Below, one piece after another: positions 9,877 to 17,901 of a stretch of 64,000 bases of DNA (position 1 is the first letter of the stretch; each line of letters starts with the position of its first letter). The notes under the pieces are model-generated. The model did not search any database. It was given only the letters and a program-made list of their open reading frames with translations, and was not told the origin of the DNA. Where the stretch lies: the NCBI RefSeq assembly GCF_000331105.1, contig NC_020054.1:2983451-3047450 (forward strand). Reading direction: 5' to 3'. The translations under genes were made by a program, and so were the position numbers. This stretch comes from Fibrella aestuarina BUZ 2. Lineage in GTDB: Bacteria > Bacteroidota > Bacteroidia > Cytophagales > Spirosomataceae.

Positions 9877-11595
9877 ATGAGACGATTTGTATCCATAGGC
9901 TGGGTGGCCGTCATGGTCTGGCTGAGTGGCTGTGTGAACCTGGACCGCGAGCTCAATACCGAGATCACGCCCCAGCAGGCGACAACCTCCTACGACTACA
10001 CGTTAAACCGCGTAAGTTCCATTTATTCGGATCTGCCCGCGGGCTACCTGCAAATTGATGGTGCCATGACGGCGTCGGCAACCGACGAGGCGGAACATAC
10101 GCTGGAAACATCCAATGTGCAGAAGTTCAACACCGGGTCGTGGAATGCCATCGACAACCCCGACAACCTGTGGGCGACCTTCTACCGGGGTATTCGCAAA
10201 ACGAACCAGTTCCTGGCGGCGTCAGACAGCGTGAACCTGAACCAGTACAAACTGGACCCCACACCGTCGGCACAAACCGTGTATCAGAACCGGCTGGCCG
10301 AGATTAAACGGTGGAAATACGAAGCCCGCTTCCTGCGCGCGTTTTTCTACTTCGAACTGGTAAAGCGCTACGGTGGCGTACCGATTATCAATCAGGTGCT
10401 AACGGTAGAATCTGATTTTCAGAGCATAAAGCGCAACTCATTGGCCGACTGCATTCAGTTCATTACCGCTGAGTGCGATTCGGCGGCCAGAAACCTGCCC
10501 GTTGTCTATTCGGCGCCGGCGTCTGATCTGGGCCGCGCCACGCGGGGAGCGGCGCTGGCGCTCAAGAGCCGGGTGCTGCTGTATGCGGCCAGTGATCTGT
10601 TCAATACGCCGACCTGGGCGGGCGGCTATGCCAATCCGGAGCTGATCTCGCTGACCGGCGACCGGCAGGCACGCTGGAAAGCCGCCGCCGATGCCGCCAA
10701 AGCCGTGATTGATCTGGCCGGTACGGGCTATGTGCTGAACACCAACTACCGAAACCTGTTCATTACCAACAGCTACACCCTGCCCGAAATCATCTTCGCG
10801 CGCCGGAACGCGTCGAACCTGAACGACTTCGAGAAGGCCAATTACCCCATCGGCTACGACCTGGGCAACAGCGGCACCACGCCCTCGCAGAACCTGGTCG
10901 ACGCTTACGAAATGACCAACGGGACCAAGTTTGACTGGAACAACCCGGTGCATGCGGCCAACCCCTACGCCAACCGCGACCCCCGGCTGGGGCTGAACGT
11001 TATTCTGAACAACACCCCCTATAAAGGGCGAAATGTTGAGATCTGGCCGGGTGGTCGGGACGGTAAGGGCATCGTCAACGCTACGAAGACCGGGTATTAC
11101 CTGAAAAAGTACGTCAACGAGAATCTGAACCTGCTGCTAAACAATACCACTGCCTATTCCTGGAATCTGTTCCGACTGCCCGAAATCTTCCTGAATTACG
11201 CCGAAGCCCTGAACGAGGCATCGCCCGGCCACGTCGACATCAAAACCTATGTTGATCGGGTACGTGCCAGGGCGGGCGTAGGCATGCCCGCGTTACCGGC
11301 TGGTCTGTCGCAGACCGAGATGCGGGAACGAATCCGAAATGAGCGGCGGGTTGAGTTGGCGTTTGAAGACCACCGCGGCTGGGATGTGCGCCGCTGGATG
11401 CAGGGGCCACAGTACCTGGGCGCACCGCTAATGGGGGTTGAGATCAACCGGGTGGTCAATGGCACCACTACCACCTTCACTTACAAACCGGTTGTGGTCG
11501 AAAACCGGGTTTTTGAGCCTAAAATGTACTTATATCCCATTCCACAGGGCGAGTTGAACACGTCGAGAGGATTGATTCAGAATCCACTCTGGTAA
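9877..11595 (+). CDS. SusD/RagB-family glycan-binding lipoprotein
   Basis: This is the predicted surface lid partner of the SusC-like receptor immediately upstream. The 572-residue product starts with a lipoprotein signal ending LSGC (Cys about 19). It shows the family blocks FLRAFFYFELVKRYGGVPII in the N-terminal half and FRLPEIFLNYAEALNEA followed by RNERRVELAFEDHRGWDVRRW in the C-terminal half, ending QNPLW. Layout and length are normal. It resembles the SusD at 5235-6983 in its C-terminal motifs but differs through the middle, which suggests different sugar specificity. Ligand unknown. Confidence 0.95.
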   Translation: MRRFVSIGWVAVMVWLSGCVNLDRELNTEITPQQATTSYDYTLNRVSSIYSDLPAGYLQIDGAMTASATDEAEHTLETSNVQKFNTGSWNAIDNPDNLWATFYRGIRKTNQFLAASDSVNLNQYKLDPTPSAQTVYQNRLAEIKRWKYEARFLRAFFYFELVKRYGGVPIINQVLTVESDFQSIKRNSLADCIQFITAECDSAARNLPVVYSAPASDLGRATRGAALALKSRVLLYAASDLFNTPTWAGGYANPELISLTGDRQARWKAAADAAKAVIDLAGTGYVLNTNYRNLFITNSYTLPEIIFARRNASNLNDFEKANYPIGYDLGNSGTTPSQNLVDAYEMTNGTKFDWNNPVHAANPYANRDPRLGLNVILNNTPYKGRNVEIWPGGRDGKGIVNATKTGYYLKKYVNENLNLLLNNTTAYSWNLFRLPEIFLNYAEALNEASPGHVDIKTYVDRVRARAGVGMPALPAGLSQTEMRERIRNERRVELAFEDHRGWDVRRWMQGPQYLGAPLMGVEINRVVNGTTTTFTYKPVVVENRVFEPKMYLYPIPQGELNTSRGLIQNPLW

Positions 11596-11642
11596 CCCGT
11601 GCCAGGTACGTACCTACTCTGCTTTCCTAACGCCACCACTGT

Positions 11643-12437
11643 ATGGTCTCTCTCCTAACTACCACTCGGTTCATGCTGATCGGCCTCGGATTCGGTCTGC
11701 TGCTGGGTTCCTGTACATACGAAGAAATTGCCAAAGCCGACTATCCGCAGCAGATCCTGTACATGCCTGCGGCTAAAAACGGCGTGTTTGCCATCGCCAG
11801 TATCGCCACATCAGGAGCGTACCGGTTTACGGTCGACGGGGCCAACAAGAAAATTGTCATTCCCCTGAGCGTGTACCGGGGCGGCGTGTCAAACGAGGGC
11901 GATGTCGCCGTGACGGTGGCGGCCAATGCCGATACGGTCAGTCGCCTGATCAGCGCCAGCGCACTGGTGGGTACAACTTTGCTGCCCGCGGATAAAGTGG
12001 TGCTGCCAACGACCGTAACCATCGGGAGCGGCAGCTACGTGATCCCGTTCGACCTGAAAATCGACCTCGATTACCTCCGGACGGCTCCTGTTGGGCAAAA
12101 ATTGGCGATGGCGGTGACCATAGCCAGCCCGCAAGCGCCGGTAAACCCCACCCTGAAAACGACGGTTATTTCGTTTGATCCGGCTATTCTGAAGCCGGTG
12201 CCCAATTTTACGTCGAAAGCAGACGCGGCTTCAGCTCGAAAAATCGCCTTTACCAATGCATCCCTGAATGCGGTCAGCTATTCCTGGGATTTTGGTGATG
12301 GATCGGCCCCGGTCACCGACGCTTCGCCAACGTACACCTATAGCAAGGCTGGTACCTATACGGTTACGCTTACCGCCACCGGAATCACGGGCAGTGCTGA
12401 CGCTGCCCAAAAGACAGTCACTCTCTCCATACCATAA
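11643..12437 (+). CDS. DUF1735 and PKD domain lipoprotein
   Basis: This is a probable surface-exposed lipoprotein that assists glycan capture. The 264-residue product has a lipoprotein signal ending LLGSC (Cys 24), a DUF1735-type region (about 30-185, with YMPAAKNG near its start), as often found in proteins downstream of susCD pairs, and a C-terminal PKD domain (about 190-264, SYSWDFGDGSAP, TYTYSKAGTYTVTLTATG). No catalytic motif is visible. It starts 47 bases after the second susD and completes that block. DUF1735 proteins next to SusD are generally regarded as surface glycan-binding proteins; binding here is inferred. Confidence 0.82.
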   Translation: MVSLLTTTRFMLIGLGFGLLLGSCTYEEIAKADYPQQILYMPAAKNGVFAIASIATSGAYRFTVDGANKKIVIPLSVYRGGVSNEGDVAVTVAANADTVSRLISASALVGTTLLPADKVVLPTTVTIGSGSYVIPFDLKIDLDYLRTAPVGQKLAMAVTIASPQAPVNPTLKTTVISFDPAILKPVPNFTSKADAASARKIAFTNASLNAVSYSWDFGDGSAPVTDASPTYTYSKAGTYTVTLTATGITGSADAAQKTVTLSIP

Positions 12438-12442
12438 AACCG

Positions 12443-12462
12443 GGGCCAGCTTAGGCTGGCCC
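12443..12462 (+). terminator. Hairpin after the DUF1735/PKD gene
   Basis: GGGCCAGC and GCTGGCCC pair perfectly over 8 bases with the tetraloop TTAG, 6 bases after the stop codon. No T-run follows, so it may be a weak terminator or an RNA-stabilising intercistronic hairpin. Confidence 0.45.
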
Positions 12463-12532
12463 TCCCTCCGTATGCCGTCGATGGCATAGCCGGGTTGCCG
12501 GAGCAAGAGTCCGTTCTTTTTCTGAAACACGT

Positions 12533-12943
12533 ATGGCGCATCTACTGACACTGACGCAACACAGCTGCGAGCGGGGCGATCTGACGGTCCTGGAACGGGT
12601 GCTTCCGGGTACGTTAAAACGTGTTTTCTACATCACCAATGCCGACGGTGCTGTCCGGGGTGGGCATCGGCATAAGAAAGCCTGGCTGGCGCTGACCTGC
12701 CTACAAGGAAGTGTCGATGTGTTAGTCGACAACGGGCAGCAAGCTACCGGCTTCACCCTCGATAAGCCAGATCAGTGTCTGGTTCTGGAGCCCGAAGACT
12801 GGCATCTTCTGACTGCTTTCCGCAATACGGCTATTGTACTCGTCGTGTCGAATGAAGGCTATGATGCGGCTGATTACATTGATCAAAAGCCTGGCTCAAC
12901 CCATAACGAGCGAGCGTCGGCTTCAGTAGTATACTTCTGTTAA
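12533..12943 (+). CDS. FdtA/WxcM-like cupin, possible sugar ketoisomerase
   Basis: This 136-residue single-domain cupin resembles the FdtA/QdtA (dTDP-4-keto-6-deoxyglucose 3,4- or 3,5-ketoisomerase) family. Visible matches are LKRVFYITNADGAVRGGHRHKK (about 25-46, with the metal- or substrate-facing histidines), QGSVDVLVDNG (about 60), FTLDKPDQCLVLEPEDWH (about 74-91) and SNEGYDAADYI near the end. FdtA proteins normally act in nucleotide-sugar synthesis, yet this gene lies inside a glycan-degradation locus, 10 bases before an exported lyase gene. It has no signal peptide, so it acts in the cytoplasm. An alternative is a KdgF-like role in opening unsaturated uronates, also done by small cupins, but the sequence looks closer to FdtA. 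Confidence 0.7.
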   Translation: MAHLLTLTQHSCERGDLTVLERVLPGTLKRVFYITNADGAVRGGHRHKKAWLALTCLQGSVDVLVDNGQQATGFTLDKPDQCLVLEPEDWHLLTAFRNTAIVLVVSNEGYDAADYIDQKPGSTHNERASASVVYFC

Positions 12944-12953
12944 TCAATAATAT

Positions 12954-14867
12954 ATGCGAAACGTTGGTCAACATGGGTTCGTCGGTATTGCGCTGGTTAT
13001 CCTACTGGCCTGTTCGGGCCTGAGTTGGGCGCAAACGGGCGGGGGCAACGTACCTGAGGCTTACCTAAAAACCCTGCCGGCGCACCCCCGTCTCTTCGCC
13101 AGCGCCGACCGGTTCGCCGCTCTGGCAAAGCAATCCGACTCGGTTTCGCTGCACCTGAAAGCGTATATCCTGCACCAGGCGGAAACGCTGTTGACTGCTG
13201 AGCGGATCAACTACCCGACAACGGGCTTTAAGTTCGGGCCGATGCGGGCGGTGCAGGGCCGGATACTGACCCTGGCCATGACCTACCGGCTCACCCGCGA
13301 CAACCGATTCCTCAGCCGGGCCCGTGATGAACTGCTCCAACTGGCTGCGCTGCCCGACTGGGCACCCAACCATTTTCTGGATGTGGGCGAAGGAGCCCTG
13401 GCCGCTGGCGTTGGCCTCGACTGGTTGTACGATGACTTAGCCCCCGCCGACCGCGAGCAGATTACCCAGGCGATCGTAAAAAACGCGCTGCTGCCGTCGC
13501 TCAACGTACCGGAAGGCAACGGCAGTTGGGTTGATGGCGATTTCAACTGGAATCAGGTGTGCCACGGTGGGCTGTCGATAGGGGCATTGGCCATTGCCGA
13601 ACGCGAACCGGAATTGAGTCGGCAGATTATCAACCGGGCCATTAAAAACCTACCCCATGCCGGTGCCGTCTACGCCCCCGACGGCGCTTATCCAGAAGGA
13701 CCGAGCTATTGGTCGTACGGCACCACGTTTCATGTGCTCTTGATCGATGCACTTCGGTCGGCGTTGGGCAGCAGTTACAGTCTCGAACAGTTTCCCGGCT
13801 TCCTGAAAACCGCCGACTTTAACTTGCAGGTGGTGGGCCCGAGCGGGCTTGATTTCAACTACTCCGATTACCACGTTGAGACGCAAAACGAGCCGATCAT
13901 GCTGTGGTTCGCGCGGGAAAATCACCAGCCCGACCTGGCCCGGCAGGAAATCGCGGATATCCAAACGCTGTATCGCTCGGCCATGACCGGCGTGAAAAGC
14001 CCGGTGCATGAAAACCGCCACACCTCGCTCGAACTGATTTGGTGGAATCCGGCCTTGGGCACCAAAGCAACCGGTACGTCGCCGCTGCACTGGACCTCGA
14101 CGGGTGTGCTGCCCATCGCCGTGATGCGCTCGTCCTGGACCGATCCGCTGGGTACGTTCGTAGCCATTAAAGGCGGCACGCCCAACCACTCGCACGCGCA
14201 CATGGACGTGGGTAGTTTTGTGATGGAAGCCGATGGGGTTCGCTGGGCGCTCGATCTGGGCACCGAGAGCTACGACAAGATGCGCGCGGCCAAACTCGAT
14301 CTCTGGAACTACGCCCAAACCAGCACCCGCTGGACGACCTTCCGCGTTGGTCCCGATGGCCATAACATCCTCCGTTTCAACGGTGCGCAACAACTGATAG
14401 GCGCAAGAGCCACCGTTGATGAGTTACCTGTTCGCACCGGCGCCGTCGGTAATTCGCTTGATCTGACGCCGTTGTACGCCGATCAGGTCGCGACGGCGCA
14501 GCGCACGGTTCGGTTGCAGCCAGATCGGTCGGTAACGCTGGACGATGCATGGACAACCGGCGATAAACCCGTATCGGTGGCCTGGCAATGGCTGACCAAA
14601 GCCAAGGTGAGCCGAATTCCGAAGGGCCTCTTACTGCAACAGGATGGTCAAACGCTGGAACTGCTGTTTAGCAGTTCAGGTACGTATCAGATCGATATTG
14701 ACGACGTTTCGCAAGCCAGAAACCCGCAGGATTCGCCAAATCCGGGGGTGAGCCGACTGGTGGTTCGGATGGAAACACCCGCCCGGTCGGCTGCCAACCT
14801 TCACGTACAACTAGTGCCGGGCAGCGTTGCCCGGCAGCAACTCAACCAAACGTTACCTCATCGGTAA
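12954..14867 (+). CDS. Heparinase II/III-like polysaccharide lyase, exported
   Basis: This is a probable polysaccharide lyase cutting a uronic-acid-containing chain by beta-elimination. The 637-residue product has a signal peptide (about 1-26, ending LSWAQ), an alpha/alpha toroid (about 40-340, with HPRLFAS, DGDFNWNQVCHGG and DGAYPEGPSYWSYG) and a heparinase II/III-like beta-sandwich starting near 380. The latter contains NHSHAHMDVGSF at about 411-422, the block that carries a catalytic or metal-associated histidine in the family. The next gene, a GH39-like hydrolase, starts 6 bases after its stop, indicating coupled expression. Family-level assignment is good; the polysaccharide lyase family number and substrate cannot be fixed by eye. 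Confidence 0.85.
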   Translation: MRNVGQHGFVGIALVILLACSGLSWAQTGGGNVPEAYLKTLPAHPRLFASADRFAALAKQSDSVSLHLKAYILHQAETLLTAERINYPTTGFKFGPMRAVQGRILTLAMTYRLTRDNRFLSRARDELLQLAALPDWAPNHFLDVGEGALAAGVGLDWLYDDLAPADREQITQAIVKNALLPSLNVPEGNGSWVDGDFNWNQVCHGGLSIGALAIAEREPELSRQIINRAIKNLPHAGAVYAPDGAYPEGPSYWSYGTTFHVLLIDALRSALGSSYSLEQFPGFLKTADFNLQVVGPSGLDFNYSDYHVETQNEPIMLWFARENHQPDLARQEIADIQTLYRSAMTGVKSPVHENRHTSLELIWWNPALGTKATGTSPLHWTSTGVLPIAVMRSSWTDPLGTFVAIKGGTPNHSHAHMDVGSFVMEADGVRWALDLGTESYDKMRAAKLDLWNYAQTSTRWTTFRVGPDGHNILRFNGAQQLIGARATVDELPVRTGAVGNSLDLTPLYADQVATAQRTVRLQPDRSVTLDDAWTTGDKPVSVAWQWLTKAKVSRIPKGLLLQQDGQTLELLFSSSGTYQIDIDDVSQARNPQDSPNPGVSRLVVRMETPARSAANLHVQLVPGSVARQQLNQTLPHR

Positions 14868-14872
14868 AGCCT

Positions 14873-16417
14873 ATGCCTATTAATGCGTTTCCCTATCACG
14901 GCCTGTCGAAACGACTCTCCTTTTTGGGTTTAACCAGTTGCCTGCTGTCAGGTACGTTCGCCCCAACGGTGGCCCAGAAAATCGACACGTCACCCGACCG
15001 GGTCAAGACCGATCTGGCCGTTTCAATGCCACGTCTGGGCACCGTAAAGCCACGGTCAACCGACGAAATTCCGTCGTCGAACTGGCTGATCGGTTGCGAA
15101 ACCCTCGACCGCGACTTTACCGATTACGACCAATACAAGGAATACCTGGTGCCGCTCGGGATTAAGCGGTTGCGCATGCAGGCCGGCTGGGATAAGACCG
15201 AAAAAATAAAAGGGCAATACGACTGGGCCTGGCTCGATCATATTGTCGACGATGCGCACAAGCGGGGACTCAAACCCTGGCTGCAAACGTCGTACGGGAA
15301 TCATAATTACCCGCAGGGTGGTGGGTCGAACCTGGGGGCGGGGGTACCTACCTCAAACGAAGCACTCGCCGCCTGGGACAGGTGGGTAGAAGCGCTGGTG
15401 AAACGCTACAAAAACAAGGTGGTTGACTGGGAAATCTGGAACGAGCCCAACTTTGGCGACAACCTGGAAAATACGCCCGACAAAGCCGCTGCGATGAACA
15501 TCCGCACCATCGATATTATCAAGCGCATTCAACCCGAAGCGAAGGTGTCGGGGCTGGGGCTGGGGCATATCGGCCTTGCGTATGCCGAGCGGTTTTTTAA
15601 GGTGCTGGCCGAGAAAAAGAAGATCAACCTTTTCAACAACTTCACCTACCACGATTACGTCTATAATCCCGATTCGCACTACCCGAAAGTGATGCAACTG
15701 CGGGCGGCGCTCGATCGATACGCACCCACTATTCCGCTGCGGCAGGGCGAGAACGGCGCGCCATCGAGTCCGGGTTTTGGACGCGGCGCGCTGGGCGATT
15801 ACGACTGGTCGGAGCTGACGCAGGCCAAATGGTATACCCGGCGCATGCTGGGCGATCTGGGCCACGACATCGAAACCAGCGTGTTCGGCATCATCGAAAT
15901 GGCCTACACGAATGGTCCTATTCACCGGCTGAATTACAAAGGCCTCATCCAGTCTGACTCGACGAAGCGGGCGATCCGGCCCAAAATGGCCTACTACGCG
16001 GTTCAGCACGTAACGTCCATCTTCGATCACACGCTGGAGCGGATCCCGAAGGTAGAGCACACGCACAACCGTAGCTACGTGCCCGCCAATGCCGATGAGG
16101 TTAGCTACACGCCGGGTACCGACCGGAGCCTGGCGGTCTATGGCTATCGGCACAAAACGTCTGGCAAGCAGCTTTTTACGATCTGGAGCGATGAGGCGAT
16201 TCCCGTCGAATCGAACAAGACGCGTACACTGACCTTCACGTTTACCAATGCCCGCTTCGACCAGCCGGTTTACGTTGATATTATCACGGGTGGCGTCTAT
16301 ACGATTCCGGCGAACCAGTGGAAAAAAACGGGGATGACCTACACCTTTACCGACATTCCGGTCTATGATGCGCCGATTCTGATTGCGGATAAAAGCCTCA
16401 TAAAAACCCAAAATTGA
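14873..16417 (+). CDS. GH39-like glycoside hydrolase, exported
   Basis: This is a predicted retaining glycoside hydrolase with a TIM-barrel of the GH39/clan A type. The 514-residue product has an N-terminal export signal ending near TVAQK, the strand and helix pattern of the barrel, the acid/base segment DWEIWNEPNF (Glu about 191) and a candidate nucleophile in RQGENGAPS (Glu about 293), which is kept in the paralogue at 27554. A small beta domain at the C-terminus ends with YDAPILIADKSLIK. It lies directly after the heparinase-like lyase and would trim sugars from its products. GH39 includes beta-xylosidases and alpha-iduronidases; the latter would suit a uronate substrate, but this is inference. 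Confidence 0.8.
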   Translation: MPINAFPYHGLSKRLSFLGLTSCLLSGTFAPTVAQKIDTSPDRVKTDLAVSMPRLGTVKPRSTDEIPSSNWLIGCETLDRDFTDYDQYKEYLVPLGIKRLRMQAGWDKTEKIKGQYDWAWLDHIVDDAHKRGLKPWLQTSYGNHNYPQGGGSNLGAGVPTSNEALAAWDRWVEALVKRYKNKVVDWEIWNEPNFGDNLENTPDKAAAMNIRTIDIIKRIQPEAKVSGLGLGHIGLAYAERFFKVLAEKKKINLFNNFTYHDYVYNPDSHYPKVMQLRAALDRYAPTIPLRQGENGAPSSPGFGRGALGDYDWSELTQAKWYTRRMLGDLGHDIETSVFGIIEMAYTNGPIHRLNYKGLIQSDSTKRAIRPKMAYYAVQHVTSIFDHTLERIPKVEHTHNRSYVPANADEVSYTPGTDRSLAVYGYRHKTSGKQLFTIWSDEAIPVESNKTRTLTFTFTNARFDQPVYVDIITGGVYTIPANQWKKTGMTYTFTDIPVYDAPILIADKSLIKTQN

Positions 16418-16456
16418 GGTCGTATACGCGTATCCAACGAATTCTCTACTAAACGT

Positions 16457-17737
16457 ATGGACAGCACATTGCCCCAAAACCGCAGGGCGTTTCTCCGGCA
16501 GGTGAGCCTGATGAGCGCCGCCTTGCTGGCCTCCCGCATCGCGCTGGCGAGTGGAAAAGACGATCCGGTCATTCTGTTTACGTCGGGCTGGCAGGATGTC
16601 AACATCGGCGACATTGCCCATACGCCGGGGCTGATTGCCCTGCTGAAGCAGCGCCTGCCGAAAGCCCGGCTAATCCTGTGGAAACGAAGCCGAAGCGAGA
16701 AAGTGGAGACGATGCTGCACCACTATTACCCCGACGTGCTCATCATCCACGGCAATGTGGTCGATAACGTACCGGCGTCGGAAGCGGTCAAACAGGCGTT
16801 TCGGGAAGCCGACTTTTTCCTGCACGGTTCCGGGCCGATGGTCGTCGCCCTCGATTACCTGGAGGCCTGGCATGCGCAGACCAACAAGCCCTTTGGCCTG
16901 TTTGGCGTCACGATCCAGAACAGCTACCCCCGCCTGAAAACCCTGCTGTCGCAGGCGTCGCTGATATTCACGCGCGAAACGGCCTCGATCGAAGCATTGC
17001 GCAAAGCGGGCCTGTCGGGCAGTCACATCGCGTTTGCGCCCGATGCTACCTTCGCGCTGACCATCCGCGACGATACCAACGCCAACGCGTTTCTGGCGGC
17101 CAACGACCTGAAGCTCCGTCAGTTCATTTGCGCCATTCCCCGGCTTCGGGTCACGCCTTATTACCGGATCAGCGCCAACTCAGGCTGGAGCGAGGCCAAA
17201 ATAAAGGAGGTCAACGCGCTGAACGATACCTGGAAAGAAGCCGACCATGCCAAACTCCGCGAGGCGATGATTGCCTGGGTACGGGCCACCGGCCACAAGG
17301 TGCTGGTTTGCCCCGAAATGACCTACCAGGCCGACCTTCTCGACGAACTGCTGATCGACCCGCTACCCGCTGACGTGAAGGCGAAGGTGGTCAAGCACGG
17401 CTACTGGCTACCCGACGAGGCCGCTGCTGTGTATGCACAGGCGCATACGGTGCTGAGTTTCGAATGCCATTCGCCCATTATGGCCGCCGTAAACGGAACG
17501 CCCTGTTTCTACCTGCGTCAGCCGCAGGACACGATCAAAGGCCAGATGTATTACGACCTTGGCTTGGGCGACTGGACGTTCGAGATCGAACAAACTACGG
17601 GCAGGCAGATCACCGACCGGCTGATGGAGGTGACGACGAACTACAAAGCAGCCCAGAAAAACGTGCAGAAGGCGCTGGCCAACGTGAACAGCCGCTACGA
17701 CAAAACCTTCAGGATCCTGCGCGAAACCTGGTTGTAG
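16457..17737 (+). CDS. Polysaccharide pyruvyltransferase-family protein with Tat signal
   Basis: The 426-residue product belongs to the polysaccharide pyruvyltransferase (CsaB-like) superfamily, seen in DVNIGDIAHTPGLIALLKQ (about 49-67), LHGSGPMV, FGVTIQN and the late FECHSPIMAAVNGTPC. Members transfer pyruvate from phosphoenolpyruvate to sugars. It starts with a convincing twin-arginine export signal, NRRAFLRQVSLMSAALLASR (about 8-27), followed by a cleavage-like LALASG region. A periplasmic location is odd for an enzyme needing phosphoenolpyruvate, so it may instead be a divergent member acting on pyruvylated glycan or a binding protein. It follows the GH39-like gene by 39 bases. The fold is fairly secure; the activity is not. 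Confidence 0.72.
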   Translation: MDSTLPQNRRAFLRQVSLMSAALLASRIALASGKDDPVILFTSGWQDVNIGDIAHTPGLIALLKQRLPKARLILWKRSRSEKVETMLHHYYPDVLIIHGNVVDNVPASEAVKQAFREADFFLHGSGPMVVALDYLEAWHAQTNKPFGLFGVTIQNSYPRLKTLLSQASLIFTRETASIEALRKAGLSGSHIAFAPDATFALTIRDDTNANAFLAANDLKLRQFICAIPRLRVTPYYRISANSGWSEAKIKEVNALNDTWKEADHAKLREAMIAWVRATGHKVLVCPEMTYQADLLDELLIDPLPADVKAKVVKHGYWLPDEAAAVYAQAHTVLSFECHSPIMAAVNGTPCFYLRQPQDTIKGQMYYDLGLGDWTFEIEQTTGRQITDRLMEVTTNYKAAQKNVQKALANVNSRYDKTFRILRETWL

Positions 17738-17901
17738 GGGTTTCGCTGCCTGAGAGCAGGCTTGGTACACCGATGTGGGGGCGTGGCTACCGCCACCAAT
17801 GATGCCCATCTCTGTGTGTGGGTCGAGCCACGAATTCGCGCCTGATTTTCCGGGAAAAAAGGCGTCGCCGCCCTTTTACAACCTATACCGACGTCAACTG
17901 G

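Noticed and set aside
15353..16621. A 422-codon antisense open frame over the GH39-like and pyruvyltransferase-like genes
   Set aside because: It is a shadow of two well-supported plus-strand genes and shows no domain, signal or family pattern.
17818..17901. An N-terminal extension of the beta-helix protein from a GTG at 17818
   Set aside because: It would place basic residues before a perfect signal peptide that starts at the ATG at 17902.
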